A program made the translations under genes and the position numbers. From Pycnopodia helianthoides (taxonomy: Eukaryota > Echinodermata > Asteroidea > Forcipulatida > Asteriidae): a stretch of DNA of 64,000 nt. The DNA lies in NCBI GenBank assembly GCA_032158295.1, contig CM063245.1, forward strand, positions 682,001-746,000. The letters run 5' to 3'. Of the stretch, positions 13,001-28,000 are shown one piece after another. Below the pieces are notes generated by a model. It saw nothing but the letters and a program-made list of their open reading frames with translations. It ran no database searches and was not told the origin of the DNA. Numbering within the stretch: position 1 is the stretch's first letter; every line of letters begins with the position of its first letter.

Positions 13001-16000
13001 CTCTCCAACTACCCAGGTGTAGCAGTCCAGAGCAGCTAGCAGCTGATCAAACCAGGTACAGGCTAACTTAACAGAGAATGACTGGCCCATAGATACTAGA
13101 GTTGGATACTTGGCAATACCACTGCAGTTTGATCCTTTCACTCCACCACCTTCAAATCTAAGATAAGTAACACCCTTTTTAACAATAGATTAGATTTGTT
13201 TTGAGTTTACAGTAAACCATGTTTGTGATCTTGAAGTGTAATTCTTTGAATATGGTTCTTTAACAAAAAATAAAAAGAGACTGCAAACACAGGGCTAGTT
13301 AGCTCAGTTGGTAGAGCACCAGCACATAGACCCATAAGTCGCAGGTTCAAATCCCACTCAAGTCAATTTTCTTTCTTCGCCCCAAAACTGGTTTATAAAA
13401 CTACCCAGTCAAATGTTGGTGGTCTCCCTAATTTCATACTTTTGTTCATGAGTGGCAGCCAGAAGCCATTCAAACCTAAACTACCATATATAACCAGGGA
13501 TCATATCCAAGTTAATGGTACAACCTGGGAAGCGGAAGTACAGGGATTAACTTGAGGGCATGCGACTATTTATTTCAAATATCAAGTAACAAACCACAAG
13601 GGAAACTGACTGGTACAAAAATTGTCTGCTGGAAAGATATTCTACAGCAAAAGTAAACCTTAAAGGGCATTGGAATCTAGACCAGAGGGATGGCATTTAC
13701 CTGGATATGAAGTAGTCTGGTCCCTTCTCTTTCAAAGTATTCTGCATCCATATCTGGGGTGTGTTACGACCTGCAGTTTTTCACCCAAAATTCAGAATCA
13801 ATTAAAGAAGCCTTCAATGTTTCAAGCAAGGTCTTATTTCATAATATCAGCATCTCTAACACTCTACCGTCTACTGACAATGACAAGAGCAGGCCGCTAG
13901 ATGAAATATTGAATTTCTCACTCCGCAACAGATGGAACTTGAGTCTTTAAAACGATATTGTAAAATTATTGAAATGTATGCTTCAGTATAAGGTCTTGAC
14001 TGAGTCAATTTTTTATAATTTGGGGTTGAACAAAGAAAAATTGACTAGAGCTGGATTTGAACCAACGACCTCCGGAGTAATGTGCTGGCACTCTACCAAC
14101 TGAGCTATCTAGCCCTAGGTTGGCAAATCCCGCTCTAGTAAATTTTTCTTTGTTCAACCCCAGGTTTTAATTATTTAGAAGACACTTGTCTGCAGTTTAG
14201 CAAATCAAACATCTTAAAACCAAACCTATGGCTTGTTTGGAATAGCTACATCACCCGCAAACAAAAACATTTAAACCAAAGACCAAAGCTCAAACATTTT
14301 CCTGGAAGGGGTCCCCAATATGTGCCGCCTACTGGGCCAGATATTTCACATGAAAGCAACAAAGGCTAAAGCCTCCATGCCCCGATTCATTTCATTGGTG
14401 CCCTCTGAAATGTTCCAGAGAAAATAAAAAAATTTCCTTGGAAAACTTGCCCTTATGAGAACTACGTATCAGTGCAATCATTACAACTACAGGACCCAAC
14501 ATAGAGCCGTTTAATCAGAAAATATTGAAGGAAAAATTTTGCCTAAAAAGCAACAATGTGCAGAATACCAGTCACAGATGGTACATGTAACATGGTACTT
14601 TGGCTGGTAACCTTATTCTGGTAAGCATAATGTTGTTGTGCTTAGCGTCTTTTCGTGCTTAAAGGGAAGGTATACAATTGGTAATCACTCTAAAAATGTA
14701 TCGTAATAAAAACTTACTTGGTTAGAAGTACAGAAACTTTAGATATTAGTATAAAGCATTTTGAGAAATGTTATAATTCAAAATAATGTGGATATGGAAA
14801 AAGATGTCAGTTTTTATCCCCCCAAATGGAATTTGTATTCTCGTTAAGGTTTATTCTTCATGCAGGCACATAACTGCTCCAGATTTTTGGCGATATCTTA
14901 ATCAAATTTTCACAGGTTGTTTATTGTATATATCTAACATATATAGGTAGGTAGATAGCACAGTACCTGGTAGCAAAGGTGTCAACTTATAAATGAGCAT
15001 CATACATTGATGTCTACACTCAGTCTGAGGTCTGCCACATTGACGCAGTAACCAGATGACCAGTACACTCAAGGTTGGACACTTATCTGCTGGGAACTCT
15101 CTGGTTAAATAGACATCAATATCTCCGTTCAAAAAATGGACAAACGTATCAAGATTTATTTTGTAAGTAAGTAAGTAAACCAAATGTTTAAAACAAGCTT
15201 TCTTTACTTCTAGTGAAGTTGATGAATATGTATACAGAATATGCCACTCCAGCTTGGAATGCAGAGTTAACCAAACCTCAGATTAATAAATTGGAGTCAA
15301 TTTAGAAACATGCTCTTATTAAAGATTACACAAGGCTCTGGTTACCTTTATTATCAATTATCTCTTGTCAAATGTAATTTATTGTCATTACAAGATCGTA
15401 CATGTAGAAGGAACTTGTGCTTAAATGTTTGCCCCCTCATTAAAAGACTCATTGATTTAGGGGCTGGTTCCCACAACCAAGAAATGCCAATGTGCAATAT
15501 CAACTCAAACAGGCCGACAAATTATCTCAAGTTAAGTGTAAGACTAACTGTTGTAAAAATAGTCCTATTCCGTATTTTAATTGTCAATAGTGCTGCTTTC
15601 TAACTTTTTGTATTGTTTGATTGATATTGTGGTTTTTCTACCCTTAATCTTGAATTTTCACACTGTTTAGTAAGTCTCTGTAATTCCTCTATTTTGATCT
15701 TGATGTATGCATTGTCTCAATTTAGCCTTGGGCTACAAGTGCAATGTTTTTAACAAACCAGAATAATAATAATATTGAAAACAAAATGGTGAAACAGGTT
15801 TGCATGTTGTGTATGAACTCTACAAAATCAAAGCCAAATGTGACGCTCCATGCTAAATCCAGGTACGTCAAAACTGGGTTTAATTGCTCATCCAATACAA
15901 TACAAATAATGAATGTTTCTGAGCGCAATGATGATTTTCATGAGGTGAAACATGGAATAAACTATCCATTGGAAAATTTTTCCACTGCAATGTTATAACG

Positions 16001-19000
16001 CATTGTGTGGTCTGGCGTGCAACAGTAAAGGAAAGGAACAGAACGAAAACACATGGTGAATGGGACAGGAATAAACAGTTTATGACTAGGAACCATGTAA
16101 TGATTTGATTAATGAATGCCACATGACCTACAATCCTCCAATCAAATGACAACGATCAATGAGAATAAAAGCTTTCAAATAATAACTATAATCAGGTAAC
16201 TAATCTATAAGGCAAGTACTTCTCAACAAATATAATGTTTAAGACATCACATCACATTAATATGATGGATGTTTCTGCTGCCCTAATCTCTAATCAAATT
16301 TTTCTGTTTCCAAGAAGTGCTTGATTTGGGAGTGGGGTGTCACAAACACTGGCAGAGGAGAGCACATTCAGGGGCAGTTTTTTATTTCTACCATGAAGTG
16401 GTTGGACTCTTTTGCCCTTCCAGCATCAGCCAGATTTAATAGCTGTGCCATAATAGAGACATGGAGAGAATGCATCCAGTGTGCAATTTACACTGGGTTA
16501 ATTTAATGAAACAGAACTCAGAGAATGCTGAGTGCTTAGTTATCTGTGCCCATCTGTTCGGAGACAAGTGATACACCCTACCGTTTTAGCTGCATCGCAA
16601 TTTCCAGCTTTCACATTGGTTGATCTGGGTCCAATTTCATCGCGCAGCTTAGCATGGAATTCTGCACTTGCGGTGCCCTGTAAGGCACGTAATTCTATGG
16701 GCCATAAGCGCACAATTCTGCGATAAGCAGAACCATGAAATTGGGCACTGGTTATTTGTGTCATAAGGGCATGTAATAATGGTGTTAATACTCTCTGTAC
16801 ACAGTTGACATAGAAGCCGTGCATTCTACACACAGATAACAATTGAGCTCAACATTCACTAGTTTGATTTCTATGGTCACCACTGACCTCGGAATTCTTC
16901 TGTTTGGACGCTCCTTGTTCAATAAATCAGCTTTAACTCGAATGATCCTTTCTAAGTGACTCAACACTTGCACACCTTGAAGCTGAGTTCCTGCATGACA
17001 AAAAATCCAATATAAAACATCCATCTACTCTTACAAGAAAATTGAGTGAAAAAAACACTTGATCTTCTGTCTGCAGCTTGATGCAACATGAGATGAACAA
17101 AATGACTTGTAATCCAGTTCTTTGCCTAAATCTACAGCAATAAATCTTTTTGTAGAAGAAGCAAATGCTGTGACTGAATTGATGGCTTCGGCGGTGTCTA
17201 TGGCTGAAAAGGCCTATTCTTCAACATCTCCTGCCAACAGCCATAGCTGTAGCCGAAGTTGCTTGATTTGGACTCAAGTCACAGGTGCTTACCAATGGCC
17301 TTGTCATCATGGTGCGCTAGTGACAGACTGTTGACAAATGTCACAAGAATCTCACAAACAAACTGGTCCACTAATGAGTCCTCCTCACTGAAAACAAATC
17401 AAACAGAAGAAAAGTTCATCTTTAGCACCAGAGCTAAACAACCGCACCACAATTACCAACTTCACGTCGGATGATGTGTTTTTCCGCAAATATTTTTGGA
17501 CAGACTTACAGAAGACTTTTTTTATAGCCCGAAATAACTATGAATTTTTCTCAATTTTTTAGCTAACCGCCAGATGCCCGACGTTTATATCCACCCGGAC
17601 TTTCCAGTGTGAAGCATGCACAGGCATGCATCTACCGTGACACACTTTCTTTCACCTGTACAAATAGGGACAAAAGATTCTGGAAAACATGCCTTGTAGA
17701 ATCCCTTTCCTAGGGTTATTGTGTTACCCCCGATTCCAGACCTTTCTCCTGTTATTGCCACCAATGTTTGTCATTATACTCAGACGACAACAAAAAATGC
17801 AATAAGCGATGTGATATGTGATTTCCGCCACAGCTTGACACTGCAATTTATTTAAGCGCAATTAGCACCTGTAATTAAAACCAAAAGTAATAACACTATT
17901 TAAAACAACAATTTGTAAAATGGCAAAGAGCCGGATACCGAACATAGGGCAAACCGGCTGACAGACAAACAAAACATACATGTAACAATGGACAACCATA
18001 AACATACCAGTGGCCACACCAAGGACTACCACGCCCTTACCAAAGTGGCCACACCAACAACAAAAATTGACCACACAAAGGACTATACCGAGCCCTTTTA
18101 CCAAAGTGGCCACCAAGGATTACCACGCCCTCACCAAAGTGACCACACAAAGGACAATCACGCCCTTTTACCAAAGTGGCCACACCAAGGGGGGTACGTA
18201 CCACATCCTTACAAACATAAACACAGCTGAGCTAGGACAACCACGCTCAGGTGTACCACACATGAACATTGTGGGGTCTAGTGACCCCAATACAGTACAA
18301 AAACATGTCACGCACCTTGCCTGAACCATTCACCTAATGCACACTGTGCACCTATCAATGAAGTATTTAAAAAGTCCTACATGAAAATGCTATTCCCCAA
18401 GTTGGAAAACGAAGGGGAAGAATGGCCCCGGCGGAACCGCCGGGCACCCTAAATCTAACTTTACCATTAATTATAAGTGATAAAAAGAGAGAAGTGTATC
18501 GCAGTCCTAGTAACACATCAGAAATTCCCCAAGTTGGAAAACGAGGGGGACAGGTAAGATAGCCCAACCGAAACACGGATGGCACTATCGTAAAAAAAGT
18601 TACATAACCTTGGCCATTACAACTAGAAATTACGTGATACAATTTTTTCTACAAATGAAATTATAAGACATTTACTATTTTCTGTCCTTTTCTGCGAACA
18701 ACTGCCATTTCAAAGGTGGAGCAACAGGGGAGGAGGCGGGTTATAAAGTTTGGCTTCAATCACAAGCTGTGACAAAGTGACGCTAAGCAAGAAAATGTTT
18801 TCCCTCCAAAAAGGGGTAAAAAGCGACTTGCCAATATATCCTGCTCATTGGCTGACCTTTTAAACTTAAGGACCAATCAAACCATTTTTGCCACTACGCC
18901 TATGCTGATTGGTTGTTGGCCCAAACATCTGGACCCCCCAAACATAGTTACACCACATTCACGTGGAGATGTGTTATACACCATAATGCATTTGCTGACA

Positions 19001-22000
19001 TTACAGAAGAACTTTTTATACCCGTAACATGAATTTATCTCGATCCTTTCTATTAGCTAACCGTCAACTATGCCTGAGCGTTTAATATGCCACCAGACTT
19101 TCACACCAGTACTGAATACGATGCATCAGGCAATGCAACTTACCGTGTACAGCACTTTCTTCTCACCTGTACAAATGGGACCCAAAAAGATCGGAAAACA
19201 TGCTTGAGAATCTTCGGGTTATGGTTAGCTGATTCAAGCATTTTTGTTATTTCCACCAATGTAATGAATTATATTCAGGTCAATAGGAGGTTAAGTCCGA
19301 GTGTCCGAGATTTCAGCATACCATGGAAAATTTTCGGCCGTGATGGCCGAAGTTCTGTGAATCACAGTGAGTGCCTACTCAATTTTCTCACATGCGACAA
19401 TATCAAATCTCTGAACTAATTATGAAAACCTTTGTTTTCTTTCCTTTGTCAAGTCAGGGTTTGATTGTGGCAACGACATTTTCAAAGGAAAACTATTACT
19501 TGAAAGCTCTAAAAAAGTTCGAAAAATAATACCGGCGGGTACACGGAAATTTGTTTAAAATACCAACTTGAAGTGGTTAAACAGAAAGGCTGTAGTTGGT
19601 AAAAGGATATTCAGAATCAGATTCAGATAATTTTATTGGTCCATATGGAAATTCAGTTTGTCGGCATTACATAGAGCACAGGAACAATATACAATAGAAA
19701 ATAATATACACAGAAAGATAATCACACAGTAGCAAATTTACAGTGACGTAATCATATGGAAGTCATATGGAAACACGGATATATATAGTTGTTCTTACCG
19801 AAAGACTGTGTAGATATGGTTGAAGGCCAGAGCTGCTCCAAGTCTTTTGAATGTACTTGGATGTAGAGCCATGCTATATATTCTCTTCAATAGAGATTTT
19901 GCATTGTTGGGACTCTTGTCTTGTTGCTAAATAAAGGCAACAACCAAAGACAGTCAATATAGGAGTAGATTCTAGCATACAAACCCAAGAGCTCACTTGA
20001 AATATGATATGGTTGTAAATTCTGTCCAGTTTTTTTAACGATCTTGATGAATCTTATTCAAGTAAACACCAAAGACATTATTGCAACATTACAAAGGGGG
20101 AAAGTAATACGGACACCCGACACTGTAACAACTCAAGACATTCAAAATAGCAGTAATGCTGATTTTCCCTCCACATCCAACTTTAATACATTTGCTTTGT
20201 CTGGTTGTTTGTTTTGTCTGTCATGTCCCATCTCCAACCAAAATCCACTGGAAATTTTGAAACAAGACTCTGTTTTTCGACCATGGTTGCAAAAAGTCCT
20301 AGAGTTTTTTAAGCAAGATTTTAGTGCCCTTACAAAATGTGTGGTCCAAAAATTCATAAGGCTGCATAAAATGAAAACTTACTCAGCACAATAAAAAGGT
20401 TTGTTTATGCCCTTTCATAAAGCTGTTAAGCACAAAACTTTCTTTGCACTGAAAATTCTACAGTTACCAGCCAAAATAAAATGTAATGTATATTGTTTGC
20501 GAGTGGTTCCCTGCTATTTTTTGTTTAGCAAAAAAAAATGCTAAGCCAGGTTACCAATCAAAATACAATGTGGTTTGTAAGTCTTACATAGGTTAACACA
20601 TTGACTGCCGGTCATTATATTCATAGTGCTTCCCATTTGCCAAGTGCGGTGCGCATAGTCGGCGCGCATAATCGCCAATAGGTACTATACAAAAACAAAA
20701 AATTTAACATGCGCATTCTAAGGTCGATGTCCCTACCACTGCCAGAAGCGTATGTGTTGCGTGCTCAGTGATGCCAGTGTATTTAAATAACAATACAAAG
20801 CCCTTTCATTCTCTACAAGTATACTCGTAGTGCAGAATCCGTCAAACCCGTTACTAGGAATATACTCGTAGGCGGCAGTCAACGTGTTAACAGTTGATTT
20901 CACCTTAGCAAATAAATAAGTAAACTAATAACATCCGCAAGGCAGATCTATTTGATTGGACACTTACTTCCTTTGATGTTTGCTTAATGGACCAACTCAG
21001 AAACTCTCTGAGACAACGAGCGCAGATATCTCTTAGTGACGTATCTGTAGGATGGATCACACCATCCAGCAGGGCCTTCAGTAGAGCTATTGTCTCTTCA
21101 CTCTCAAACGTCTTGTTCCCCGTAAACCAATGAATGAGTTGCAGTACAAGAGGCTCAAACAGCTGCCTAGCAACCTGCTCAATGTCAGATGCTAGCCTCA
21201 GGAGCACAGGGAAAATCCTACGATACAGATGCTGCATAGGACTCTTTAAAAAAAAAACACAGGAAAACAATTTTTCTTTTTTCTTTCTGGTCTTGATGGT
21301 ATTAGTTGTTCCATTGTGATAACAACCAACAAGGTCTAATATATGCTATTCTTGGGAAAATGGAGATGGCCTCCATTAACCTTTGCACTCCCTACAAATG
21401 TTTCCATAAAGGTTAAGATAGATGTAGCCTTTTTCCCACCAATTTGTCACTGAGAATGACAAGAATGACAAACTGATACAAAAAAGAACTTCCTTTCTGA
21501 CAGAACAATGCAAAGACTTGACCTTTGACACCAATCCAAAGCCAAATGCAAACCCCCTGCACTGATGTCACACATGCCTATAAGACTATAGGCTCATGGT
21601 CTACCATTTTGGGGGTCAAATTGCGTGTACAGATATGTGCACATCTAACCACGCACACATCGCCTAAAACTTGCACTGCACAGTATCACATGAGGAATCT
21701 GACTCCCTAAATGGTGCAACAAACATTTATCATGTTTAATTCCATCACCACAGCCAACCCTGCTATAGACTTAGACCCCGTTCCCACTGGACCCCGCATT
21801 GATCGCGCAATTCGAGAAAAGGGCGATCAGACCCCGCAATTTCTCGAAAAGGGCGATCAAAGGGCGATCAAGCGTAAGTGGGAACGCAAGAGCGATCAGG
21901 ATCAGACCCCGCAATTTGATCCACCTCGGGAGTAGGATTAAAGCGGGATCTGATCGCCCTTTTGGATTAATGGGCGATCAAAAGTCTAGTGGGAACGCAA

Positions 22001-25000
22001 AGGGCGATCAGACCCCGCAATTTGAGGGCGAACATCCGGTCCGGTAGGCCCGAATGGCGCGAAAACGTGTTCTTTTTTCTTCTATTCCCAGCACGCACCA
22101 CGCATTTGGTGACATAAAAGAATTGCAAGTAAAGCATAAAGCAGTATTGACGTCACGTGACGATACCAACTACACGTTCTGTACAACACATCCACACTAA
22201 ACCCAAACCCACGCCAATTTTTTGATGCATTGTCAGTCTTTAAAGATGGCAGCGCCCAGCAATAAACGTCCCATAAATTCGTCCAAAAAAAAAAACCCAA
22301 AAGATGAGAAGCGTGGCAAGCTATGGTCGGACGAGGAGCTGGGAACTTTTTAGACATCTGGGCCAGTCAAGAAATTCAAAACAAACTGGACGGCACCATG
22401 AGAAATAGCACAGTATTTCAGGTAATTGTGAGGAAGATGGGCGAAAGTGACCTGCGTTGGTGAACTTTTGATCTACTTCCGTTTACAAAAGGTGGATCAA
22501 CGCGCGATCATACTCAAGTGGGAACGCGACCGCGATTCACGTCTGCGACTAATCCTTTTGCGGGGTCAGGATCTTGTAATTGTGGATCCAGTGGGAACGC
22601 GGTCTTATTTCATCAGTCAATCTCAGCCTTCAAAGTTCAAATTAATCAAGTTGTTTAGCCCATCCCCTCACCTTTCTAGTCATCCTAGTCTGGGTCTAGT
22701 GTAGATCTATTTAATCTTGCTTTTATTTGTCTTTTGCCTTGTACCATTGTGAGTGTTTAATCAATGTTTTATTTTAGTGTGTACATTTTAAAATTTTATC
22801 CATCCTTTATCCATCCTTTAATTGGCGCTTGCGCTGTTGGATGTTGTATGAAATAAAATAAAATAAAATAAATAAAATAAATAACGTCAGGTGAATTTGG
22901 TCAACACTCACTTTAGCTTGTCTTCCAGCAGGCTGCTGGGTTCCTTTTCCCAGCATGTACAACACCAGAGTGTGTAGAGACTCACAAGCAGCTACCTAGA
23001 TTTACAAAAAAACAAACAGTACAAAGCTTTGAACATGGTTTCTGATAGGTACAGAAACTGCAAGACAACTGGGCCCCTCAAAGTAATATTATTACCCTTG
23101 TTTTTCAGCTTTGAGCACTCCTGGAACCATCTCAACTCCTTAGGAGTATGGAGCAACCAAATAGGGAGCACAGGTTGCCAATCATTCAACAATCACTACC
23201 CATGCAGGTGGCCATTTATAATTTAAACACAAGCGTCACACTTTGAGTTTGATGCACAAGACAGCTCAACCTTGACACATAAGCAGGTAAGAGTTAATAA
23301 AAGACGATAGTTTAACACTGCTGTGTTGCCATGGGCTGTGGGTGTTCCAAGCAAGAAAGTAGAAATGAATATTAAGTTTTAAGAAAGCCATCATTAAAGA
23401 GGAGTACCAAGGTCAAATTGTGATGCACCCATTTTCCAATATATTGAGTCCTCGTGAAAGTGGGGACAAAATTACAAGTCTCTTAACTCAAGTTAAAATG
23501 GTGTAAAATGTCATTTTATTTGATACTATTTTGGAGCGAAATTTGGAACATGATGCCATCGGACATAAAAAATGATTGGGTCTGTACATTCCAAAAAGGA
23601 ATTTCTGAGCCAGTCATAAGTTAAAATTCAGGGCAGTTTTGATTGAATATCATCAAAATTCAGGAATGAACTAAAAATCTCTTCACAAAAATGTACAGAC
23701 CGCAATATTTGAAATGTGACGTCATGGAACGTTTTTGGATTTTTACAAATTGCACTTGAAGGGTATCAAACACAGTGGCATTTTACACCATTTAAACCTG
23801 AGATTAAAGACTCTGTTGGAAAATGAGTTGATCACAAAACTAAATTTGACCTGCCCGTCTTTAAACTAACTCATCACAAAATTTCTGAAAAAGAGAAAGA
23901 TTTTACAGGGTTTTATTAGATAACTGTAAACATCAAAATTTACATTATCTTGTTGCTTTCTTTCATCTGATTTGATTTGACAGAAACTTACCTTGGTCTG
24001 ACGATCTCCAGATGTCAATGCTAGATCAGCAACCCTTGGCAAGAAACGATCTGAAGAATAATATAAAGAGAAACATAACACTAAAAGATTAAGATGTATA
24101 GATTGAATTTCACACATGTGAACTGTCCATGGTGGTTATTCTTTTCTTTTGTCGATTTTCGTTTACAAATTTTCTGTGGTATTTGTAAATTTCAGCTGAG
24201 ATTGTGGATTGTCATGATGAAGTTTATATGACATAATATCTCCCATAAATCTCCCAAGACCTACAGGGATTCTTGACCATAGATTTATGCAGATATGTAC
24301 AAAAAAGATGGAACTGTCTATCAAACAAAATGTTCACAGTGTTTTTCAGTTTTGTGGGGAACTAAAAAAGGAAGAAGTCGGCTGAACAGATGAAAAATTG
24401 CATGCCTGTTTGTATCGGGGTTGTTGTTGTGCAGAACTGATCACCTTTGGAGATCATAGGCACCACAAGTGGTTTGTGCCAAAATGCCAATAGCGGCCAC
24501 AAACAGCTGCAAGACTTGACTTACTTCCACTCAATCAAAAGGGTCAAAGTCAAAACCATAAATGACATTTTCCAATGTCCAAGAATCTACACTAGTCAAA
24601 CAAAAGCATGAGGTTTTGTTTCTTAATGTTTTTCCAGACATTTTTCCTGAGAAAATTTGTCAAAAATGGACAAAATTAGCGGTAAGCCATGTCTGGGCAT
24701 ATGGTAATATTTACACAGAAGCAAAGGGTTGAGGGGATTTGGAGGCCTTAAACCACTGAGTTAAAAGGGGGGGGGGCAGACTGGGTATTAAAAACATCAA
24801 AACATTACCAAGCTCAATAGTCGGTTTCATATCAACAAAGGGAACAGCAAATTGAAGACGAGGCTCTGTATCCCAGGCCACGGCAACTTTAGCTATCTCA
24901 TCGGGGCTAGTCTCTAATAGCCAGGCATTGGTTTGACCTCCGAGTGACCCCAGAAAATGCATAATGCGACACTGGACGCTACGAAGAGGTGCATCTTGGG

Positions 25001-28000
25001 TCTGGTGAGGAAATAGAAGGGCAAATTAATGTTTATATCCGTGGTGGTACGTCACACATTTCACTGCTACTTTATTCAATTCAATATGACTTTTATTCCA
25101 TACTCTTTTCGGAAAATAGTTCAATATAAGAATATCAGTACATAGAAAGGTAACAAAATCAAAAGCGCATATAAGTATTCAAAATTAATATAGTGTTAAA
25201 GCAAATAATAAAACAAATAACTAGGAATGAACTATGTACAAGAGAGAAGCGAGAGCATGAGGCTGTTAGACTAAGCCGAGGCTTGTAGAAAACAGCCTAT
25301 ATACAGACAAAAAACAAACAGCGTATCACAAGACGAGGACAAGACAGACAATACAAACAAATGACATTACAAAATGCTGACGACTAAATACAAAGAAATA
25401 AAGCACTAGGCTAACTGAAGATGACAAAAGTACACAGATAAATAGTAAAGGAGAGAAAAAGCTATGTTACATAGTGAGAGAGGAGGACTCTTTTATACGA
25501 GAGCTAACCCTTAGAGTGCCAGCCTTGTTTTAAAAATTCTCAATCCACAGGCCGGCCATTTAAAAAAAATAAATAAATAAATATTATTTCGAGCAGTAGA
25601 ACGTAAAGGAACGTTGGCGGCCTGTGAATGGAGATTCAGTTTGACGTTTCAGAACGTTGGCGGCGCTCGAAGAGTTCCGTGCCGGTCGTGTTTTGGCCGT
25701 TCTTTATCCAGAGGGCATTTATATATTTTTTTGGGTCGACTAGTAGAACGTATGGGAACATTGGCGGCCTGTGGATGGATACTTTGTTTGACATTTCAGA
25801 ACGTTGGCGGCACTGGAAGGGTTAAATCGACCCACAGACAGCATTATTCTTCATCATAGTTTTTGTATTGCATTCCTATGGGCCATCACTGGTAACTATG
25901 AAACGGCATAAACAATGGCTGGAAAATCTAAATCAAAGAAGGGGGGGGCCATTTTTTTTCCAATTGGAATTTCAAAATTTTTCTGGGACAAAAAACACCT
26001 TACTGATGATGAAATAATAACTAAACACAACATAAACAATATTCAACAGTCAATTAAGTAAGAGAGATTTTGTCAGTCTAAAAAAAAAAAAAAAGTATGG
26101 CAGATTGCAACAACTATTCCCACCATGCATATAGTCATCATCTATACTAGCAAAAAATGGTTGGGATACTTGACGACAAATATACCCTCCCCGGTCCACT
26201 CTGCTCCCAAGTTTGTCCACTATCCAATTAAGGCTTTATAGATAAACTAATGAGGACCTAAAAAAGAAATCAATAGTGGAGGGTATTATTAAGACCATTA
26301 AATCAAACATGGGCAGGTCACCTAGCAAGGAGGTACGACAACAAGTGGGCATGCAAAACAACCAATTGGACTCCAAGAAACCAAACTAGAAAAAGAGGGA
26401 GACAAAAACAGAAGATGTAGAGATGAACTGAGTTCATTGCTTGGCAACAGACAGCTCAGGATAGAGTGAAATGGAGAATTCCTTTCCTCCTGCAGTGGAG
26501 TGAAATAGGCTAGAAAGGCGATAGACCTAGAGAAAATTCAGACAATCCCAGCCAAAATGGTTGGGACACTTGACAATAAATATACCCTACCCCGTCCCTA
26601 ACAATGTTGCTACATGGGCCCAATTTCATAGAGCTGCTTAAGCACAAAAAGTAGCTCAGGGCACAAAACATTTCTGCTTACTAGAATAAGGTAACCAGCC
26701 AAAATACCATTCCGCATATGTACCATCTGTGACTGGTTCCTGCTATTTTTTGCTGGAAAATGTTGCGCTTAAGCAGCTCTATGAAATTGGGCCCATGAGG
26801 GTAGAGCAATGAGAGTCAACATTGACTGGGTGGGGGGGGGGGGGGGGTTGGGATGCTTATAGTTCCTTTATATCAAGATATTTGAGACATACCGGGTCTG
26901 TTTTACCAGCATTTTGGAGTAGTCTAAATGATATCTTCCTTTGGTAGTTTCCTCTGCTAGAATGAGATTCCACAGTAGCTGTCTGTATAGCTTCTTTATC
27001 ATCACCTGTTTAAATGACAGGAAGGCAGTAACAATCAATCTCACTTGGTTTATGCTACAAAATTATTTCAAATATTTGCCTTGATATTAATTCCACTGAG
27101 TCATTCAGGGGGTTTCTGGTAATCTATTTTTAACATCATTAAATATTTCTGGTAACGAAACCACAGGTGTCTCAAAAGTGAACTTAATTACTGTAGCTTG
27201 CACGCCTGAATACCAGAATCACAAAGTTAACCTCTACTCTTCCACGATAAGTGTTCTGGGCTCTTTTACATGCACTGCCAATCCTGGTACATAGGAACTA
27301 CAGCTTAATGTCTCATCCGAAGGAGAAATCAATTATGGTAAAGTATCTTGCTCGAGAACACAAGTGCCACGACCGAGACTGGAACCCACACTCTGCTGAT
27401 CAGAAATGAGGTCCAGAGTTTGTAGCATCTTGACTATCCTCCTACAAACCATTGGACTCACTGGAAAGCTGAAGGCTTCATTGTTCTATTGTGTGCTCTC
27501 TTTGCACTTCCTGTACAAAACGCTTCTTGTCTTTGTTTGACTTGTTACTGACAGTTCCTATCCCCTCAGGTTATGGAAACCCACATACAATATATTCATT
27601 CAAAGCAAGTATTGGAATTTGAACGTCACATTCATAAATCTACAATAGTTAGTGCCTACTTCGACCTGCAGAGTTCGAAGGCTTTCTTTTGCTTCGAAAA
27701 GACTGCTAGGGTCGAAACGCAGCACTACTATTTTGCATTAAAAGTCCTTGGTGTAAGCATTGAACAGCTAATCTAGTTTTCAATCTACAATAGAATATAA
27801 CATCCTTCCTTTCCGAGTATTAAGATTAAGGCCAGCATTCTTTACCTTGAGTGACTGTAGCTTTGAGATATCCATCTAAGAGTGGTAAGATCTCTTGAAA
27901 GTACGGTCGGAGAGAGTCTTGAGGGAGGTGTTGTATCCAACCCTCTAAGGCAGCCAGGCCAGCCTCAGCCAGTGGTAGGTAGCTCAATCCAAGGCCGAAA

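Noticed and set aside
18010..18324. Thr/Lys/His-rich plus-strand frames of about 80-104 codons
   Set aside because: They are produced by a degenerate minisatellite in intron 25 and have repetitive composition in more than one frame.
20044..20394. 116-codon plus-strand frame in intron 24
   Set aside because: No domain or splice context and opposite to the gene; treated as chance.
25614..25859. Two overlapping frames with repeated [20 protein letters not shown] segments
   Set aside because: Caused by the internal duplication of a piggyBac-like MITE, not by protein repeats.
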